Source: Gemmatimonadota bacterium
GTDB taxonomy: Bacteria > Gemmatimonadota > Gemmatimonadetes > Longimicrobiales > Gaopeijiaceae
Reading direction: 5' to 3'
NCBI GenBank assembly: GCA_028875075.1
Contig: JAPPGF010000006.1
Location: 1 to 64,000, forward strand
Length of the DNA: 64,000 nucleotides
A program made the position numbers and the translations under genes. Positions within the stretch are counted from its first letter, which is position 1, and each line of letters starts with the position of its first letter. Under the pieces are notes generated by a model. That model was not told where the DNA came from. It saw nothing but the letters and a program-made list of their open reading frames with translations, and did not search any database. This document shows positions 52,166 through 61,090 of the stretch, piece after piece.

Positions 52166-53770
52166 ATGTCTCACAGGCTCCTGCTCCTTTCCCTAGCGGC
52201 GCTTCTCGCCTTTCCCTTCCCCGCCCGCGCCCAGACCCAAGACGAGGCCGCCCAGAGCGACGTGGAGGAGCGCGTGTTCCTGGGCGCGATCGAACTCGTT
52301 CGGCGCATGCACCTCTCCGAGTTCAACGACTCGACGCTCTGGACGCGTGCGCTGGACGGCCTCATCGAAGGGCTCGCCGACCCCTATGCTTCGGTCTTCA
52401 CGCCGCTCGAGGTGGAGGCCTTCCAGGAGTCCACGACCGGCAACTACGCGGGGATCGGCGTCTCGATCGTGCAGCTGAACGACTTTGTCACCATCACCGG
52501 GGTCTTTCGGGGCGCGCCGGCCGCCGAAGCGGGGCTCCAGGTCGGCGACGTCATCCTTTCCGTGAACGGCCACGATGCCAGGGACTGGAGTACGGCGACC
52601 GCATCGGACAGCATCCGCGGCGAGGTGGGCACATCCGTCGACATGGAGGTCCGTCGCGACGGCGTGCGCCAACCCCTCGCCTTCACGCTGCAGCGTGACT
52701 CGGTTCACGTCTCGGCCGTCCAGTGGGGCCTCTTGCCGGACGGCATCGGCTACATCACGCTCGACCGCGTGGCCCGCCAGTCCGCTAGGGAGTTCACACA
52801 GGCGCTGGACTCCCTGGGGGAAGCTCGCGGGATCCTGATCGATCTGCGCCGCAATCCGGGCGGCTACCTGGACGAATCGTTGATGATGGCGGACGTCATG
52901 CTCGCGCGCGGGGAACTGCTCGCGACCACGCGGAACCGCAGGTCCGGCGGGAGCGGTGAGATCAGCGAGGAGTCCTATCGCGGCCGCATGCGTCCGCGTG
53001 TTCCGCAAAAGCCCGTCGTCGTGCTGGTCGACCGCTACACGGCCTCCGCGGCCGAGATCGTCACGGGCGCGCTGCAGGACCACGATCGAGCGCTCGTGCT
53101 GGGCGAGCGGACCTTCGGAAAGGGAGTGGTCCAATCCGTCATGGACCTTCCCCACGGACGCAAGCTCCGTATCACGACGGGGAGCTGGCATACACCGCTC
53201 GGTCGGTCTCTGCACCGAGAGCGCGACGTCGAAGGCAACCCGCTGCCCGAGAACCTCGACACGATCGCGCCGCTCCGAACAGCCGGAGGTCGAACGCTCA
53301 GAAGCGGCGGCGGCATCTTCCCGGACCTCGAGATAGCTCCCGATACGTTGACTTCGCTCGAGCGGGAGCTGATCGCCGTTGCCGAGGAACAGGGCGTGCG
53401 GATGGGCACGCGCGAGGCGGAGGCGGCGTTCGCCCGCGCCCGCGCCCTGGCCGAGGCGGAACAGCCGCCGAGCGTCGATGACGCCACGTTCGAGGCCTAC
53501 GTCCGGACGCTGGCGAGCGCGGGACTGGAGGATCAGGTGGGCTCCGAAGAAATCCGGGGCTACCTGCGCTGGCGGTTGACCATCAACGTGGCCGACCGGA
53601 TGGAGGATGTCGCCGCCTCCACGATGGCGAGAGCGGAGCGCGATCCGACGCTCAGGCTGGCGCTGGCACTGCTGGGTGAGGCGGAGACGCAGGATGAGCT
53701 GTTCGCCGGAGCGGCGCTCGAGAAAGCGAGGACGGACACGGAGGGCACGACGCTGGGGACTGCGCGCTAG
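52166..53770 (+). CDS. Periplasmic S41 (C-terminal-processing-like) peptidase with PDZ domain
   Basis: 534 residues from ATG 52166 with AGGGGAAG 9 bases before. Signal peptide: RLLLLSLAALLAFPFPARA, cut before QTQ. N-terminal lid, then a PDZ domain (YAGIGVSIVQLNDFVTITGV ... AAEAGLQVGDVILSVNGHDA), then the protease core: GYITLDRVARQSAREFTQAL, LIDLRRNPGGYLDES, and VDRYTASAAEIVTGALQDHD with the nucleophile Ser, RTFGKGVVQSV with the general-base Lys. A C-terminal helical tail of about 150 residues is longer than in CtpA. It degrades or trims envelope proteins; no partner gene is adjacent. Confidence 0.93.
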   Translation: MSHRLLLLSLAALLAFPFPARAQTQDEAAQSDVEERVFLGAIELVRRMHLSEFNDSTLWTRALDGLIEGLADPYASVFTPLEVEAFQESTTGNYAGIGVSIVQLNDFVTITGVFRGAPAAEAGLQVGDVILSVNGHDARDWSTATASDSIRGEVGTSVDMEVRRDGVRQPLAFTLQRDSVHVSAVQWGLLPDGIGYITLDRVARQSAREFTQALDSLGEARGILIDLRRNPGGYLDESLMMADVMLARGELLATTRNRRSGGSGEISEESYRGRMRPRVPQKPVVVLVDRYTASAAEIVTGALQDHDRALVLGERTFGKGVVQSVMDLPHGRKLRITTGSWHTPLGRSLHRERDVEGNPLPENLDTIAPLRTAGGRTLRSGGGIFPDLEIAPDTLTSLERELIAVAEEQGVRMGTREAEAAFARARALAEAEQPPSVDDATFEAYVRTLASAGLEDQVGSEEIRGYLRWRLTINVADRMEDVAASTMARAERDPTLRLALALLGEAETQDELFAGAALEKARTDTEGTTLGTAR

Positions 53771-53807
53771 CCCCCGCTCGCCCCCGGACGGGCCGGAGCG
53801 AGGGGGG
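53771..53807. terminator. G+C-rich stem-loop after the S41 gene
   Basis: Between the S41 stop and the oppositely transcribed small gene, CCCCCGCTCGCCCCCGG and GCCGGAGCGAGGGGGG can pair imperfectly around a short loop. There is no T-run, so a factor-independent terminator is only a possibility; it would serve both directions. Confidence 0.3.
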
Positions 53808-53842
53808 CGTGCGGATCTCCCGCATCCGGCACTCGGCTGGGC

Positions 53843-54037
53843 TCACGCCCCCGCCCACGGCAGGTACCCGGTCGCCGGCCCCAGGCGCGTGAGGCCGTGC
53901 TGCGCCCAGAACCGCGGGTCGGCAAAGCGCACGTACTTTCCCGATCGCACCTCGTTTCGGACGACATGCGTGCGCGCCGCCTCCGCCAATCGTTGCACAC
54001 CCACGTCCCCGATGCACGGCCCGGCACCGACCCTCAC
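53843..54037 (-). CDS. Small hypothetical protein
   Basis: 64 residues from GTG 54037, starting one base after the HEAT-like gene ends and preceded by GTGAGG, so it could be translated with it. The sequence looks protein-like (RLAEAARTHVVRNEVRSGKY, then VRFADPRFWAQHGLTRLGP) but I recognise no family. It may be a small gene or the cut end of a longer one. Confidence 0.35.
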   Translation of the reverse strand: MRVGAGPCIGDVGVQRLAEAARTHVVRNEVRSGKYVRFADPRFWAQHGLTRLGPATGYLPWAGA

Positions 54038-54038
54038 C

Positions 54039-54569
54039 TCACGACGTATCCGGCACGGCCAACGTTCTCAGCGCGGCCCTCACCCTTGCCTTGACGGATG
54101 GCGCTTCCACCTCAAGCGCATCACGGAGCCGTCTCGCCACGTCCTCGCGACGCTCGGGATTGTCCCTCGCCACCACGCCCAGTGCGTTGTACGCCCAGGC
54201 ACGCACGAACCTGTGGGTCGCATTCGCGAGGATCGCGTCCAGAACCGGCAACAACGCGTCTTCCGCCTCGGGTGTGAGCGTGACGTACGGAGTCGCCTGC
54301 AGAAAATGCAGTTTCGACTCGTTCTCAGAGAGACATCCGATCGTCGAGGCGAGACGGAGTCCGATATCGGCGTCGGTTTCCACGCCCCGTTCCAACAAAT
54401 GCTTGACGAGCCACGTCGCCCCGATCTCCGGAGGTCCCCGTCCCGCCTGCCGAGCCGCTTCGATCAATCGGACGACCGTTTCGCGGGACCTCGGCAAGTC
54501 CGCAGCGATGTCGCGGAGAACGGCCACATGCCTGCCGTCAAATGAGCGGAGGAGAATTTCAGCGTCCAT
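54039..54569 (-). CDS. HEAT-repeat-like helical protein
   Basis: 176 residues from ATG 54569 (MDAEILLRSFDGRHVAVLRD), nearly all alpha-helical. Repeating pairs resembling HEAT/ARM units are visible: AVLRDIAADLPRSRETVVRL, IGATWLVKHLLERGVETDAD, LLPVLDAILANATHRFVRAW, then AYNALGVVARDNPERREDVA and VKARVRAALRTLA. Such proteins bind other proteins; no enzyme motif is seen. It lies four bases downstream of the arginase-family gene, so the two may be cotranscribed. Confidence 0.7.
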   Translation of the reverse strand: MDAEILLRSFDGRHVAVLRDIAADLPRSRETVVRLIEAARQAGRGPPEIGATWLVKHLLERGVETDADIGLRLASTIGCLSENESKLHFLQATPYVTLTPEAEDALLPVLDAILANATHRFVRAWAYNALGVVARDNPERREDVARRLRDALEVEAPSVKARVRAALRTLAVPDTS

Positions 54570-54573
54570 GTGC

Positions 54574-55497
54574 CTACAGGATCGTGGCCCCCAGGGCAGA
54601 GGCCACGAGACCGACGCCCAGTTCGGCCGTCTGGTTGCGGTCGTCGAGGACCGGGTTGAGTTCGACGAGTTCGAGGCTCAGGAGCCGGCCGGAGCGCGAC
54701 GCCTTCTCGCACACCAGGTGCCCTTCCCTGTAGGTGAGGCCGCCCCTGACGGGCGTCCCGACCCCGGGGGCGATGCTCGGATCCAGCGCGTCGAGGTCGA
54801 AGGAGAGGTGGAATCCGGCCGTCGCCCGGCCCGCGCGCTCCAGCGCCTCGTCCATGCATGGGCCCACCCCGCGTTCGTCGATCTCCGACATCGTGAACAC
54901 GCGCACCCCGAGCTCGCGGATGAGCCGCTTCTCGCCGTCGTCCAGATCCCGGGTGCCGAGCACGCTCACGCTCTCGGGGCCCACGCTCGCCCTTCCGCGC
55001 GTGAGCCGGGGCTCGCCGTGGCCCAGCAGGACCGCGAGCGACATCCCGTGGATGTTGCCGCTGGGACTGGTCTCGGGGCGGTTCATGTCCGCATGTGCGT
55101 CGACCCAGATGACGCCGATGGCGTCACCCCCTGCCCGGTAGTGGTCGGCCACGGCCGCCACGGATCCGATCGAGAGCGAGTGGTCACCGCCCAGGACCAA
55201 CGGCGTGCAGCCCCGGGCGAGCCCCTCGCCCACCGCGGCGTGCGTCTCGTCGGCGACGCGCGCGACCTCGTCGAGGAAACGCAGGGTCCGCCCCCCCGCC
55301 CGGGCGGTCTCCAGCCCTCCGGCCGTCAACATCCCGAATTCACGGACCGTGTGGCCGATGGCCTCGATCTCCCGGTTGATCCCCGCGACGCGGAGGGCCG
55401 AAGGGCCCATGTCCACGCCCCGGCGGTCGGCCCCGAGATCGATCGAGACCGAGATCAGCGCGATGTCCCTGCGGGTGTCCACGGATCGTTCCTCCAT
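54574..55497 (-). CDS. rocF: Arginase-family ureohydrolase
   Basis: About 307 residues from ATG 55497 (MEERSVDTRRDIAL), preceded by AGGAGA with 8-base spacing; a longer frame exists but is not conserved-looking. The binuclear manganese site is complete: GGDHSLS, WVDAHADMN, and SFDLDALDPSIAPGVGTP. GLTYREGHLVCEKASRSGRL and SLELVELNPVLDDRNQTAEL are characteristic of arginase (the DDRNxTAEL text). It hydrolyses arginine to ornithine and urea, from the RocF-like features. No urease or ornithine gene is next to it. Confidence 0.93.
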   Translation of the reverse strand: MEERSVDTRRDIALISVSIDLGADRRGVDMGPSALRVAGINREIEAIGHTVREFGMLTAGGLETARAGGRTLRFLDEVARVADETHAAVGEGLARGCTPLVLGGDHSLSIGSVAAVADHYRAGGDAIGVIWVDAHADMNRPETSPSGNIHGMSLAVLLGHGEPRLTRGRASVGPESVSVLGTRDLDDGEKRLIRELGVRVFTMSEIDERGVGPCMDEALERAGRATAGFHLSFDLDALDPSIAPGVGTPVRGGLTYREGHLVCEKASRSGRLLSLELVELNPVLDDRNQTAELGVGLVASALGATIL

Positions 55498-55966
55498 CGT
55501 CGGTCTCCTGTGGGCCGCGGATGTGCCGGGGCCACCTGGTCCTCCGCCGCCCTCGGAGCACCCGCTCCCGGGGCGTGGACCCTCTGCCGCTCGTCCTCGT
55601 GCCCGCTCCGGTGCGAACGACAGGCGATGGAGAGATGGCGTCGTGGGCAGTCGGCGTCCGCATGCCGAGCGAGCACCGCGCGGTCGTGACATCGAGTCCG
55701 AGATGTCTGGCGTACCCCTCTTCGTCGGCTCCGGCCGCCGTTGTCTGCCGGGGAACTGGGGAATTCTTCACAATGCGACTGCCCGGGGTCGATCTCTCTC
55801 CTCCGTCCTCTACTACACCGCCCGGCCCGGGTTGCCCGCGCCGGAACCATGGCGTGCGTACGCCGGCAGGGACGTCTCGCTCCTGTGGAGATGCGGTTGA
55901 ACAGCCCGCGCTTCGCGACGCCGCGCCTCGTCCCTAGATTCCCAGTCCATCGAGGGAGGGGGAATC
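55498..55966. other. Divergent intergenic region
   Basis: About 470 bases between the arginase-family gene (minus) and the porin (plus). No gene recognised in any frame. It presumably holds both promoters; the porin has a strong ribosome site (GGGAGGGGGAATC). Confidence 0.45.
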
Positions 55967-57034
55967 ATGACATGGACTTTCAGACGCCTTTGCGTGACCG
56001 GCTTCGCGGTCGCCCTTTTAACACCGGCATCGAGCTCGGGCCAAGTGGAGATCCGAGCCCGGGCCGCCACGGTCACCATCGGAGGACGCCTCCACGTTCA
56101 GGCGATCACGTCTTCCGCGGGCGCACCCTCGCCCGACGTTCTGCTGCGTCGGGCGAGGGTGTCCGTAGGCATTGAGGTCACCGATTTCTTCGAAGCCCGC
56201 CTCCAGCCGGACTTCGCCGACGACGGGGAGGTCGCCCTCCAAGACGGCTACCTCAGCCTCAACTTCGACCCGGCGTTCGAAGTGGCGGTGGGACAGATGA
56301 AGCGCCCCTCCGAGATCTTCGGGACACACAGCAGCACGCAGCTGTCTGTGATCGAGCGAGACGGCCACGTTCCCGGCGCGGGAGACTGCACGGGTGTCGG
56401 CGGCGTGTGCACCCTCAGCCAGTTCACGCAAGAGCTCGGCCACTCGGGGCGCGACATCGGGCTGTGGATTGCCGGCTCCCGTGGAGGCTTCTCCTACACG
56501 GCCGCCGTGACGAACGGCCCGGGCATGAACGTGAGGGACGAGAATCACGCAAAATCCTATTCGGGGCGAGGCACCTGGGCGCTCGCGAGCGAACTCGAGA
56601 TCGGGGGGTTCATCGGCCTTCACGACTATCCGGGCGTGAACGGCGAGACCGAATACGGGGCGGCGTACGGCGTGGATCTCGACTGGGGCGACTGGTACGA
56701 CGGGTTCCACCTCCTGGCGGCCGTGGTGGGCGGCGACAACTGGATGGCACTCGACGCCCTGGGTGGGGCAGCGCAGTTCCTGACGGGTCAAGTGATCGCG
56801 ACCTACCAGATTCCCGTGGGCTCGGACCGCTGGACTTCCGTGGAGCCTCTGGCTCGGATCAGCTGGGCCGATCCCGACACCGATACTCCCGGCGACGATG
56901 CCTGGCTCTTCACTCCGGGGTTGATGCTCTACGTGTCCGGACGGAACAGGATCGGCGCCAATCTCGACGTCTATGCGCCCGAGCGGGGAGATACCGAGCT
57001 GTCCCTCAAGGTGCAGGCGTACCTGTACTTCTGA
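55967..57034 (+). CDS. Outer-membrane porin, phosphate-selective O/P type
   Basis: 355 residues from ATG 55967 with GAGGGGG 8 bases before. Signal peptide: RRLCVTGFAVALLTPASSS, cut near GQVE. The mature protein has the porin O/P pattern: IGGRLHVQAI, then LLRRARVSVGIEVTDFFEAR, LQPDFADDGEVALQDGYLSL, VAVGQMKRPSEIFGTHSST, RDIGLWIAG, and alternating beta-strand text up to a C-terminal YLYF (terminal Phe after aromatic residues), as in trimeric beta-barrels. Substrate selectivity is unknown. It is transcribed alone. Confidence 0.88.
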   Translation: MTWTFRRLCVTGFAVALLTPASSSGQVEIRARAATVTIGGRLHVQAITSSAGAPSPDVLLRRARVSVGIEVTDFFEARLQPDFADDGEVALQDGYLSLNFDPAFEVAVGQMKRPSEIFGTHSSTQLSVIERDGHVPGAGDCTGVGGVCTLSQFTQELGHSGRDIGLWIAGSRGGFSYTAAVTNGPGMNVRDENHAKSYSGRGTWALASELEIGGFIGLHDYPGVNGETEYGAAYGVDLDWGDWYDGFHLLAAVVGGDNWMALDALGGAAQFLTGQVIATYQIPVGSDRWTSVEPLARISWADPDTDTPGDDAWLFTPGLMLYVSGRNRIGANLDVYAPERGDTELSLKVQAYLYF

Positions 57035-57039
57035 GGCCT

Positions 57040-57055
57040 CCCGGGCGCCCGGGAT
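57040..57055. terminator. Palindrome just after the porin stop
   Basis: TCCCGGGCGCCCGGGA is fully self-complementary and starts 6 bases after the porin stop. It could form a short stem-loop at the 3' end of the message. There is no T-run, so terminator function is a guess. Confidence 0.3.
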
Positions 57056-57192
57056 CCGAGATGCGGGCGGATCCCTTCGGCCATTGCCGACTTCCGCGAA
57101 TCCATTGATTCCATATCTGAACGAGCCGGCTCGCCGGGTTGAGCCGGAGCAGGAGGCCGCGGACGGGGAATTCGCTCACGCCGAGCCCCGAG

Positions 57193-58131
57193 CTAACCCC
57201 TCGGGTGGAACCGGCGGTGGACGTCGTGCAGATGCTTTCGGTCCAGATGCGTGTAGATCTGCGTCGTGGCGATGTCGGCGTGGCCCAGCAGCTCCTGCAC
57301 CGTCGCCAGGTCCGCTCCCCCCTCCAGCAGATGCGTCGCGAAGCTGTGGCGAATCGTGTGCGGGGTGACGCGCCGCCCGATTCCCGCCCGGCGACACGCC
57401 GTGCGCACGATCATCCAGACCGCCTGGCGCGACAGCGGCCCGCCGCGTGCGTTCAGGAAGACGCGCCCTTTCGCTCGAGGGCGCCCGCCCGATCGTCCGG
57501 ATGCCGATTCGAGCACCGGCCGCACGTCGCGCAGATAGCGGTCCACGGCCCGCGCCGCCGGGCCCCCCAGGGGCACGATGCGCTCCTTAGACCCCTTGCC
57601 CAGCACGAGACAGACCCGATGGCCCAGGTCCAGGCCACCAAGGGGTAGCTCGGCCAGCTCCGAGGCGCGCATCCCGGTGGCATACAGCAGTTCGAGCGCC
57701 GCGCGGTCGCGCCAATGGAGCGGGTGATCCGGATCGGGAGCCTCCACGAGCCGCTCGACCTCCCGGCGGCTCAGCACATCGGGAAGGCGCTGCCACACGC
57801 GCGGCGACTCCAGCTGCTCGGTGGGATCCCCCTTGACGACTTCCTCGCCGAGCAGGAATGCCCAGTAGGCGCGCAGCGAGGACTGGGCGCGCCGGATCGA
57901 GGTTGCCGCCCGGCCGTGGTCCTTCAGGTGAAAGACGTAGTCGCGCAGATCGGCCGGCCCGACGGCGGTCGGCGAGCCGATTCCCCGGGCGCGCAAGAAC
58001 TCCACGAGCCCGTGCAGGTCCCGCACGTAGGCCGAGACGGTGCGCTCGGAGAGCCCGCGCTCGTAGGCCAGGAAGTCCGCGAACTGCTCGAGCCGGAAAG
58101 CGGCATCGCCGGAGACGCCCGGAGGGGTCAG
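57193..58131 (-). CDS. XerC/XerD-type tyrosine recombinase
   Basis: About 312 residues if translation starts at the CTG at 58131, which overlaps the ispF stop (CTGA); no ATG, GTG or TTG gives a full N-terminal domain without running into ispF. The core-binding domain starts RLEQFADFLAYERGLSERTV. The catalytic residues are present: Arg in LLYATGMRASELAEL, Lys in VLGKGSKERIVPLG, HxxR in TPHTIRHSFATHLLEGGADL, His in QELLGHADIATTQIYTHL with the Tyr. Length and sequence fit XerC/XerD, which resolve chromosome dimers at dif. A conserved housekeeping location next to ispF and the fab genes argues against a mobile integrase. Confidence 0.92.
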   Translation of the reverse strand: MTPPGVSGDAAFRLEQFADFLAYERGLSERTVSAYVRDLHGLVEFLRARGIGSPTAVGPADLRDYVFHLKDHGRAATSIRRAQSSLRAYWAFLLGEEVVKGDPTEQLESPRVWQRLPDVLSRREVERLVEAPDPDHPLHWRDRAALELLYATGMRASELAELPLGGLDLGHRVCLVLGKGSKERIVPLGGPAARAVDRYLRDVRPVLESASGRSGGRPRAKGRVFLNARGGPLSRQAVWMIVRTACRRAGIGRRVTPHTIRHSFATHLLEGGADLATVQELLGHADIATTQIYTHLDRKHLHDVHRRFHPRG

Positions 58132-58649
58132 AGCGGAAGGCCCCCGCCCCCGCCGCCGCCGAGCCCGGACGGCTCGTGAACCGTATCCACCAGCACGGCT
58201 GCGAGCGCCAGCAGGCCCTCGCCGGTCCCGATCCATCCCATGCCTTCGTTCGTCTTTCCCTTGACCGAGACGAAGTCGGGCCCGATGCCCAGAACCTCGC
58301 CGAGCCGGCCCCGCATCGCATCCGCGTGCGGCCCGATGCGCGGGCTCTCGCACACGACCGTGACGTCCACGTTGACCACCTGGTAGCCGCGGCCCTCGAG
58401 CAGGGCCCGGGTCCGCCCGAGCAGGTCGATGGAGTCGACGTCGCGCCACCGTTCGTCGCTCGGAGGGAAGTGCGTGCCGATGTCGCCCGCCCCGGCGGCG
58501 CCCAGGAGCGCGTCGATCACGGCGTGGACGACGGCGTCCCCGTCGGAGTGGCCCGACAGGCCCGGGTGGTCGGGAATGGGGACCCCGCCGAGGATCAGCG
58601 CCCGGTCCGGGTCGAAGCGGTGTGAGTCGTAGCCGTAGCCGACGCGCAT
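58128..58649 (-). CDS. ispF: 2-C-methyl-D-erythritol 2,4-cyclodiphosphate synthase
   Basis: 173 residues. A step of the MEP isoprenoid pathway. Metal ligands: RVGYGYDSHRF (Asp8, His10) and LSGHSDGDAVVHAVIDAL (His near 42). Other family text: DIGTHFPPSD, then VVNVDVTVVCESPRIGPH and VKGKTNEGMGWIGTGEGLLA with the Thr/Glu. The C-terminus ends in GGGGGGGLPL, an unusual glycine run beyond the core. Its stop overlaps the proposed xer CTG start. Confidence 0.95.
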   Translation of the reverse strand: MRVGYGYDSHRFDPDRALILGGVPIPDHPGLSGHSDGDAVVHAVIDALLGAAGAGDIGTHFPPSDERWRDVDSIDLLGRTRALLEGRGYQVVNVDVTVVCESPRIGPHADAMRGRLGEVLGIGPDFVSVKGKTNEGMGWIGTGEGLLALAAVLVDTVHEPSGLGGGGGGGLPL

Positions 58650-58676
58650 GGCGAACCGGTCAGTGGGTGGGTGGGA

Positions 58677-59933
58677 TCACTCCCCGTCCCAGCGGCGGAT
58701 CGCCAGGCACACGTTGTGACCGCCGAAGCCGAACGAGTTCGTGAGCGCCAAGCGCACGGGGCGCTCCCTCATCCCGTTGTGAGCGTAGTCGAGATCGCAC
58801 GTCGGATCGGGCGCACCGAAGTTGATGGTCGGAGGGATCCGTCCGTTCTCGCAGACCAGCGCGCAGATGACGCACTCGAGCCCGCCGGCCGCCCCCAGCA
58901 GATGGCCCGTCATCGACTTCGTCGAGCCCACGACGCACGCGTAGGCCGCTTCCCCGAGCACGGCCTTGATCGCCGTGGTCTCGGTCGTGTCGTTCATCGG
59001 CGTGGACGTGCCATGGGCGTTCACGTAGTCGACTTCGTCCGGGCCGGCGCCGGCGTCGGCCAGCGCGAGCCTCATGGCGTGCTGGGCGCCGAGCCCGTCC
59101 GGGGCCGGCGACGTGACATGGTGAGCGTCCGCCGACAGGCCGCAGCCGACGAGCTCGGCACGGATCCGTGCACCCCTCGCCCGCGCGTGCTCCAGGGTCT
59201 CCAGCACCAGTGCACCCGATCCCTCCCCGATCAGGAACCCGTCGCGGGTCGCGTCGAAGGGGCGGCTGGCCCGGGCCGGATCGTCGTTGCGGGTGGTCAT
59301 CGCCTTCATCGAGGCGAAACCCGCGATCGTCAGCGGCGTGATGGTAGACTCCGCCCCGCCGGCGATCATCACGTCGGCGTCGCCCCTCTGGAGATAGCGC
59401 AACGCGTTGCCGATGGCGTGCGCGCTCGAGGCGCACGCCGAGACGGTCGCGTAGTTCGGCCCCTGGGCATTGTGGCGGATCGAAATGAGACCCGCGGCGA
59501 TGTCGGGGATGAACATGGGGATGAAGAACGGGCTCACCCGTCTGGGGCCCCGTGCCGCGAGGATTCGCGCGTTCTCCTCAAGGGTGGCGATACCCCCGAT
59601 GCCGCTTCCGAAGACGACCCCGAAGCGTTCGGCGGGCACGTCGCTCACTCCTCCCCCGAACCCGGCGTCGTGCATCGCCTGATCCGTGGCCGCCACCGCG
59701 AATTGCGAATACCGGTCGTAGCGCCGCGCCTCCTTGGACTCCAGGTAGAGCCCGGGATCGAACGCCTTGACCTCCGCGGCGATTCGCGTGGGAAACGCCT
59801 CGTCGTGGTCGAAGAGCGTAATCGTGGCGCCGCCGCTCTCGCCCGCCTGCAGTGCTTCCCAGGTCGAGGGGACGTCGTTGCCGACGGGCGACACGACGCC
59901 CAGGCCCGTGACTACAACCCGCTGCTGCGCCAT
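58677..59933 (-). CDS. fabF: Beta-ketoacyl-ACP synthase II
   Basis: 418 residues. Elongates acyl-ACP with malonyl-ACP. The catalytic Cys lies in VSACASSAHAIGNALRYL, the two His in NAHGTSTPMNDTTET and SMTGHLLGAAGGLE, with GSGIGG and NSFGFGGHN glycine-rich parts. N-terminal RVVVTGLGVVSPVGNDVPST is typical. It follows acpP by 23 bases, in the order acpP-fabF. Confidence 0.97.
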   Translation of the reverse strand: MAQQRVVVTGLGVVSPVGNDVPSTWEALQAGESGGATITLFDHDEAFPTRIAAEVKAFDPGLYLESKEARRYDRYSQFAVAATDQAMHDAGFGGGVSDVPAERFGVVFGSGIGGIATLEENARILAARGPRRVSPFFIPMFIPDIAAGLISIRHNAQGPNYATVSACASSAHAIGNALRYLQRGDADVMIAGGAESTITPLTIAGFASMKAMTTRNDDPARASRPFDATRDGFLIGEGSGALVLETLEHARARGARIRAELVGCGLSADAHHVTSPAPDGLGAQHAMRLALADAGAGPDEVDYVNAHGTSTPMNDTTETTAIKAVLGEAAYACVVGSTKSMTGHLLGAAGGLECVICALVCENGRIPPTINFGAPDPTCDLDYAHNGMRERPVRLALTNSFGFGGHNVCLAIRRWDGE

Positions 59934-59956
59934 CCCGTCGCGCTGTCGAACGAGAT

Positions 59957-60208
59957 TCAGTCGGACTCGTCCTGGCTATGCCTGGCCAGGTACCCGATCG
60001 CGTCGCCGACGGTGCGCATCTGCTCCGCGTCCTCGTCGGGGATGTCGATGCCGAACTCCTCCTCGAACGCCATCACCAACTCGACCGTGTCCAGTGAATC
60101 CGCACCGAGATCCTCCACGAAGGACGCTTCGTCCGTGACCTTCTCGGGCTCCACCCCCAGCTCGTTGACGATGATGTCCCTGACCCGAGCCTCGGTCGCT
60201 TCCGCCAT
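59957..60208 (-). CDS. acpP: Acyl carrier protein
   Basis: 83 residues, acidic. The phosphopantetheine Ser is in [19 protein letters not shown] (Ser near residue 41). Text before it, [20 protein letters not shown], is standard AcpP. It carries the growing acyl chain for the Fab enzymes around it. It follows fabG after about 110 bases. Confidence 0.97.
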   Translation of the reverse strand: MAEATEARVRDIIVNELGVEPEKVTDEASFVEDLGADSLDTVELVMAFEEEFGIDIPDEDAEQMRTVGDAIGYLARHSQDESD

Positions 60209-60316
60209 TTTGTGTCCCCTTGTCCCGTTGAGTTCGTTTCCGATCGCGCTGAACCTGCGCGCATCGCTGCACGGCCCCGAGACCGCGCTGCCCCCTCGCT
60301 CGGCGGCCCGCCCATG

Positions 60317-61090
60317 CTACATGACCATGCCACCGTCCACGGCGATCACCTGTCCCGTAATGTACCGCGCCCGTGGCCCGGCGAGGAAGCGAGCCAGCTG
60401 TGCCACGTCGTCCGGCTCGCCCAGCCGCTCAAGCGGGATGCGGGCGCGCAGATCCGCCAGAACCGCCGAGTCCAGGTCCGCCGTCATCCGCGTCTTGATG
60501 AACCCCGGCGCGATGGCGTTGCAGCGGACGTTGCGGGACGCCAGCTCCCGGGCCGCGCTCTTCGTGAATCCGATCAAGCCCGCCTTGGACGCCGCATAGT
60601 TGGCCTGTCCGGCGTTTCCCATCAACCCCACGACGGACGTCACGTTCAAGATCACGCCGTCGCGTCGCCTCATCATTCCCCTTACCACGGCGCGCGTTAA
60701 GTTGAACGCGCCCTTCAGGTTGACCCCCAGCACCTCGTCCCAGTCCTCGTCCTTGAGCCGCATCAGCACTCCGTCACGCGTGAGCCCGGCGTTGTTCACC
60801 AGAATCGACGTCTCCCCGACGGCGGCCTGGACCGCTCCGACGGCGGCCCGGACCGAGTCCGGCTCGGCGACGTCGCAACCGAACCCCGCGTGACCGGCTC
60901 CCGGCAAGGCCTCCGCGACCTCCGCGGCCCGCTCACCCCCGCGGGCGATCACCGCGACCCGTGCTCCCCCGGCGGCCAGCGCCTCGGCGATAGCTCGACC
61001 GATGCCTCTCGAGCCTCCCGTCACCAGTGCGATCTGGCCCTCCAATTCACGGGGCGCTCCGGCTCCGGCCGGCCCGGTCGAGTCGGTCAT
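60317..61090 (-). CDS. fabG: 3-oxoacyl-ACP reductase
   Basis: 257 residues, short-chain dehydrogenase. NADPH loop: VTGGSRGIGRAIAEALAAGG. Catalytic tetrad: Asn in LVNNAGLTRDG and Ser in NVTSVVGLMGNAGQANYAAS with Tyr and Lys (YAASK). AGFGCDVAEPDS and IAPGFIKTRMT are usual FabG text. A 25-residue N-terminal lead (Pro/Ala/Gly) is slightly long. ATG 61090 overlaps fabD by four bases. Confidence 0.96.
   Translation of the reverse strand: MTDSTGPAGAGAPRELEGQIALVTGGSRGIGRAIAEALAAGGARVAVIARGGERAAEVAEALPGAGHAGFGCDVAEPDSVRAAVGAVQAAVGETSILVNNAGLTRDGVLMRLKDEDWDEVLGVNLKGAFNLTRAVVRGMMRRRDGVILNVTSVVGLMGNAGQANYAASKAGLIGFTKSAARELASRNVRCNAIAPGFIKTRMTADLDSAVLADLRARIPLERLGEPDDVAQLARFLAGPRARYITGQVIAVDGGMVM

Noticed and set aside
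57193-58131. The tyrosine recombinase as a mobile-element integrase
   Set aside because: Its length, its XerC/D-like sequence and its position beside ispF and fab genes, with a one-codon overlap, point to a housekeeping Xer protein. No attachment site or cargo is nearby.
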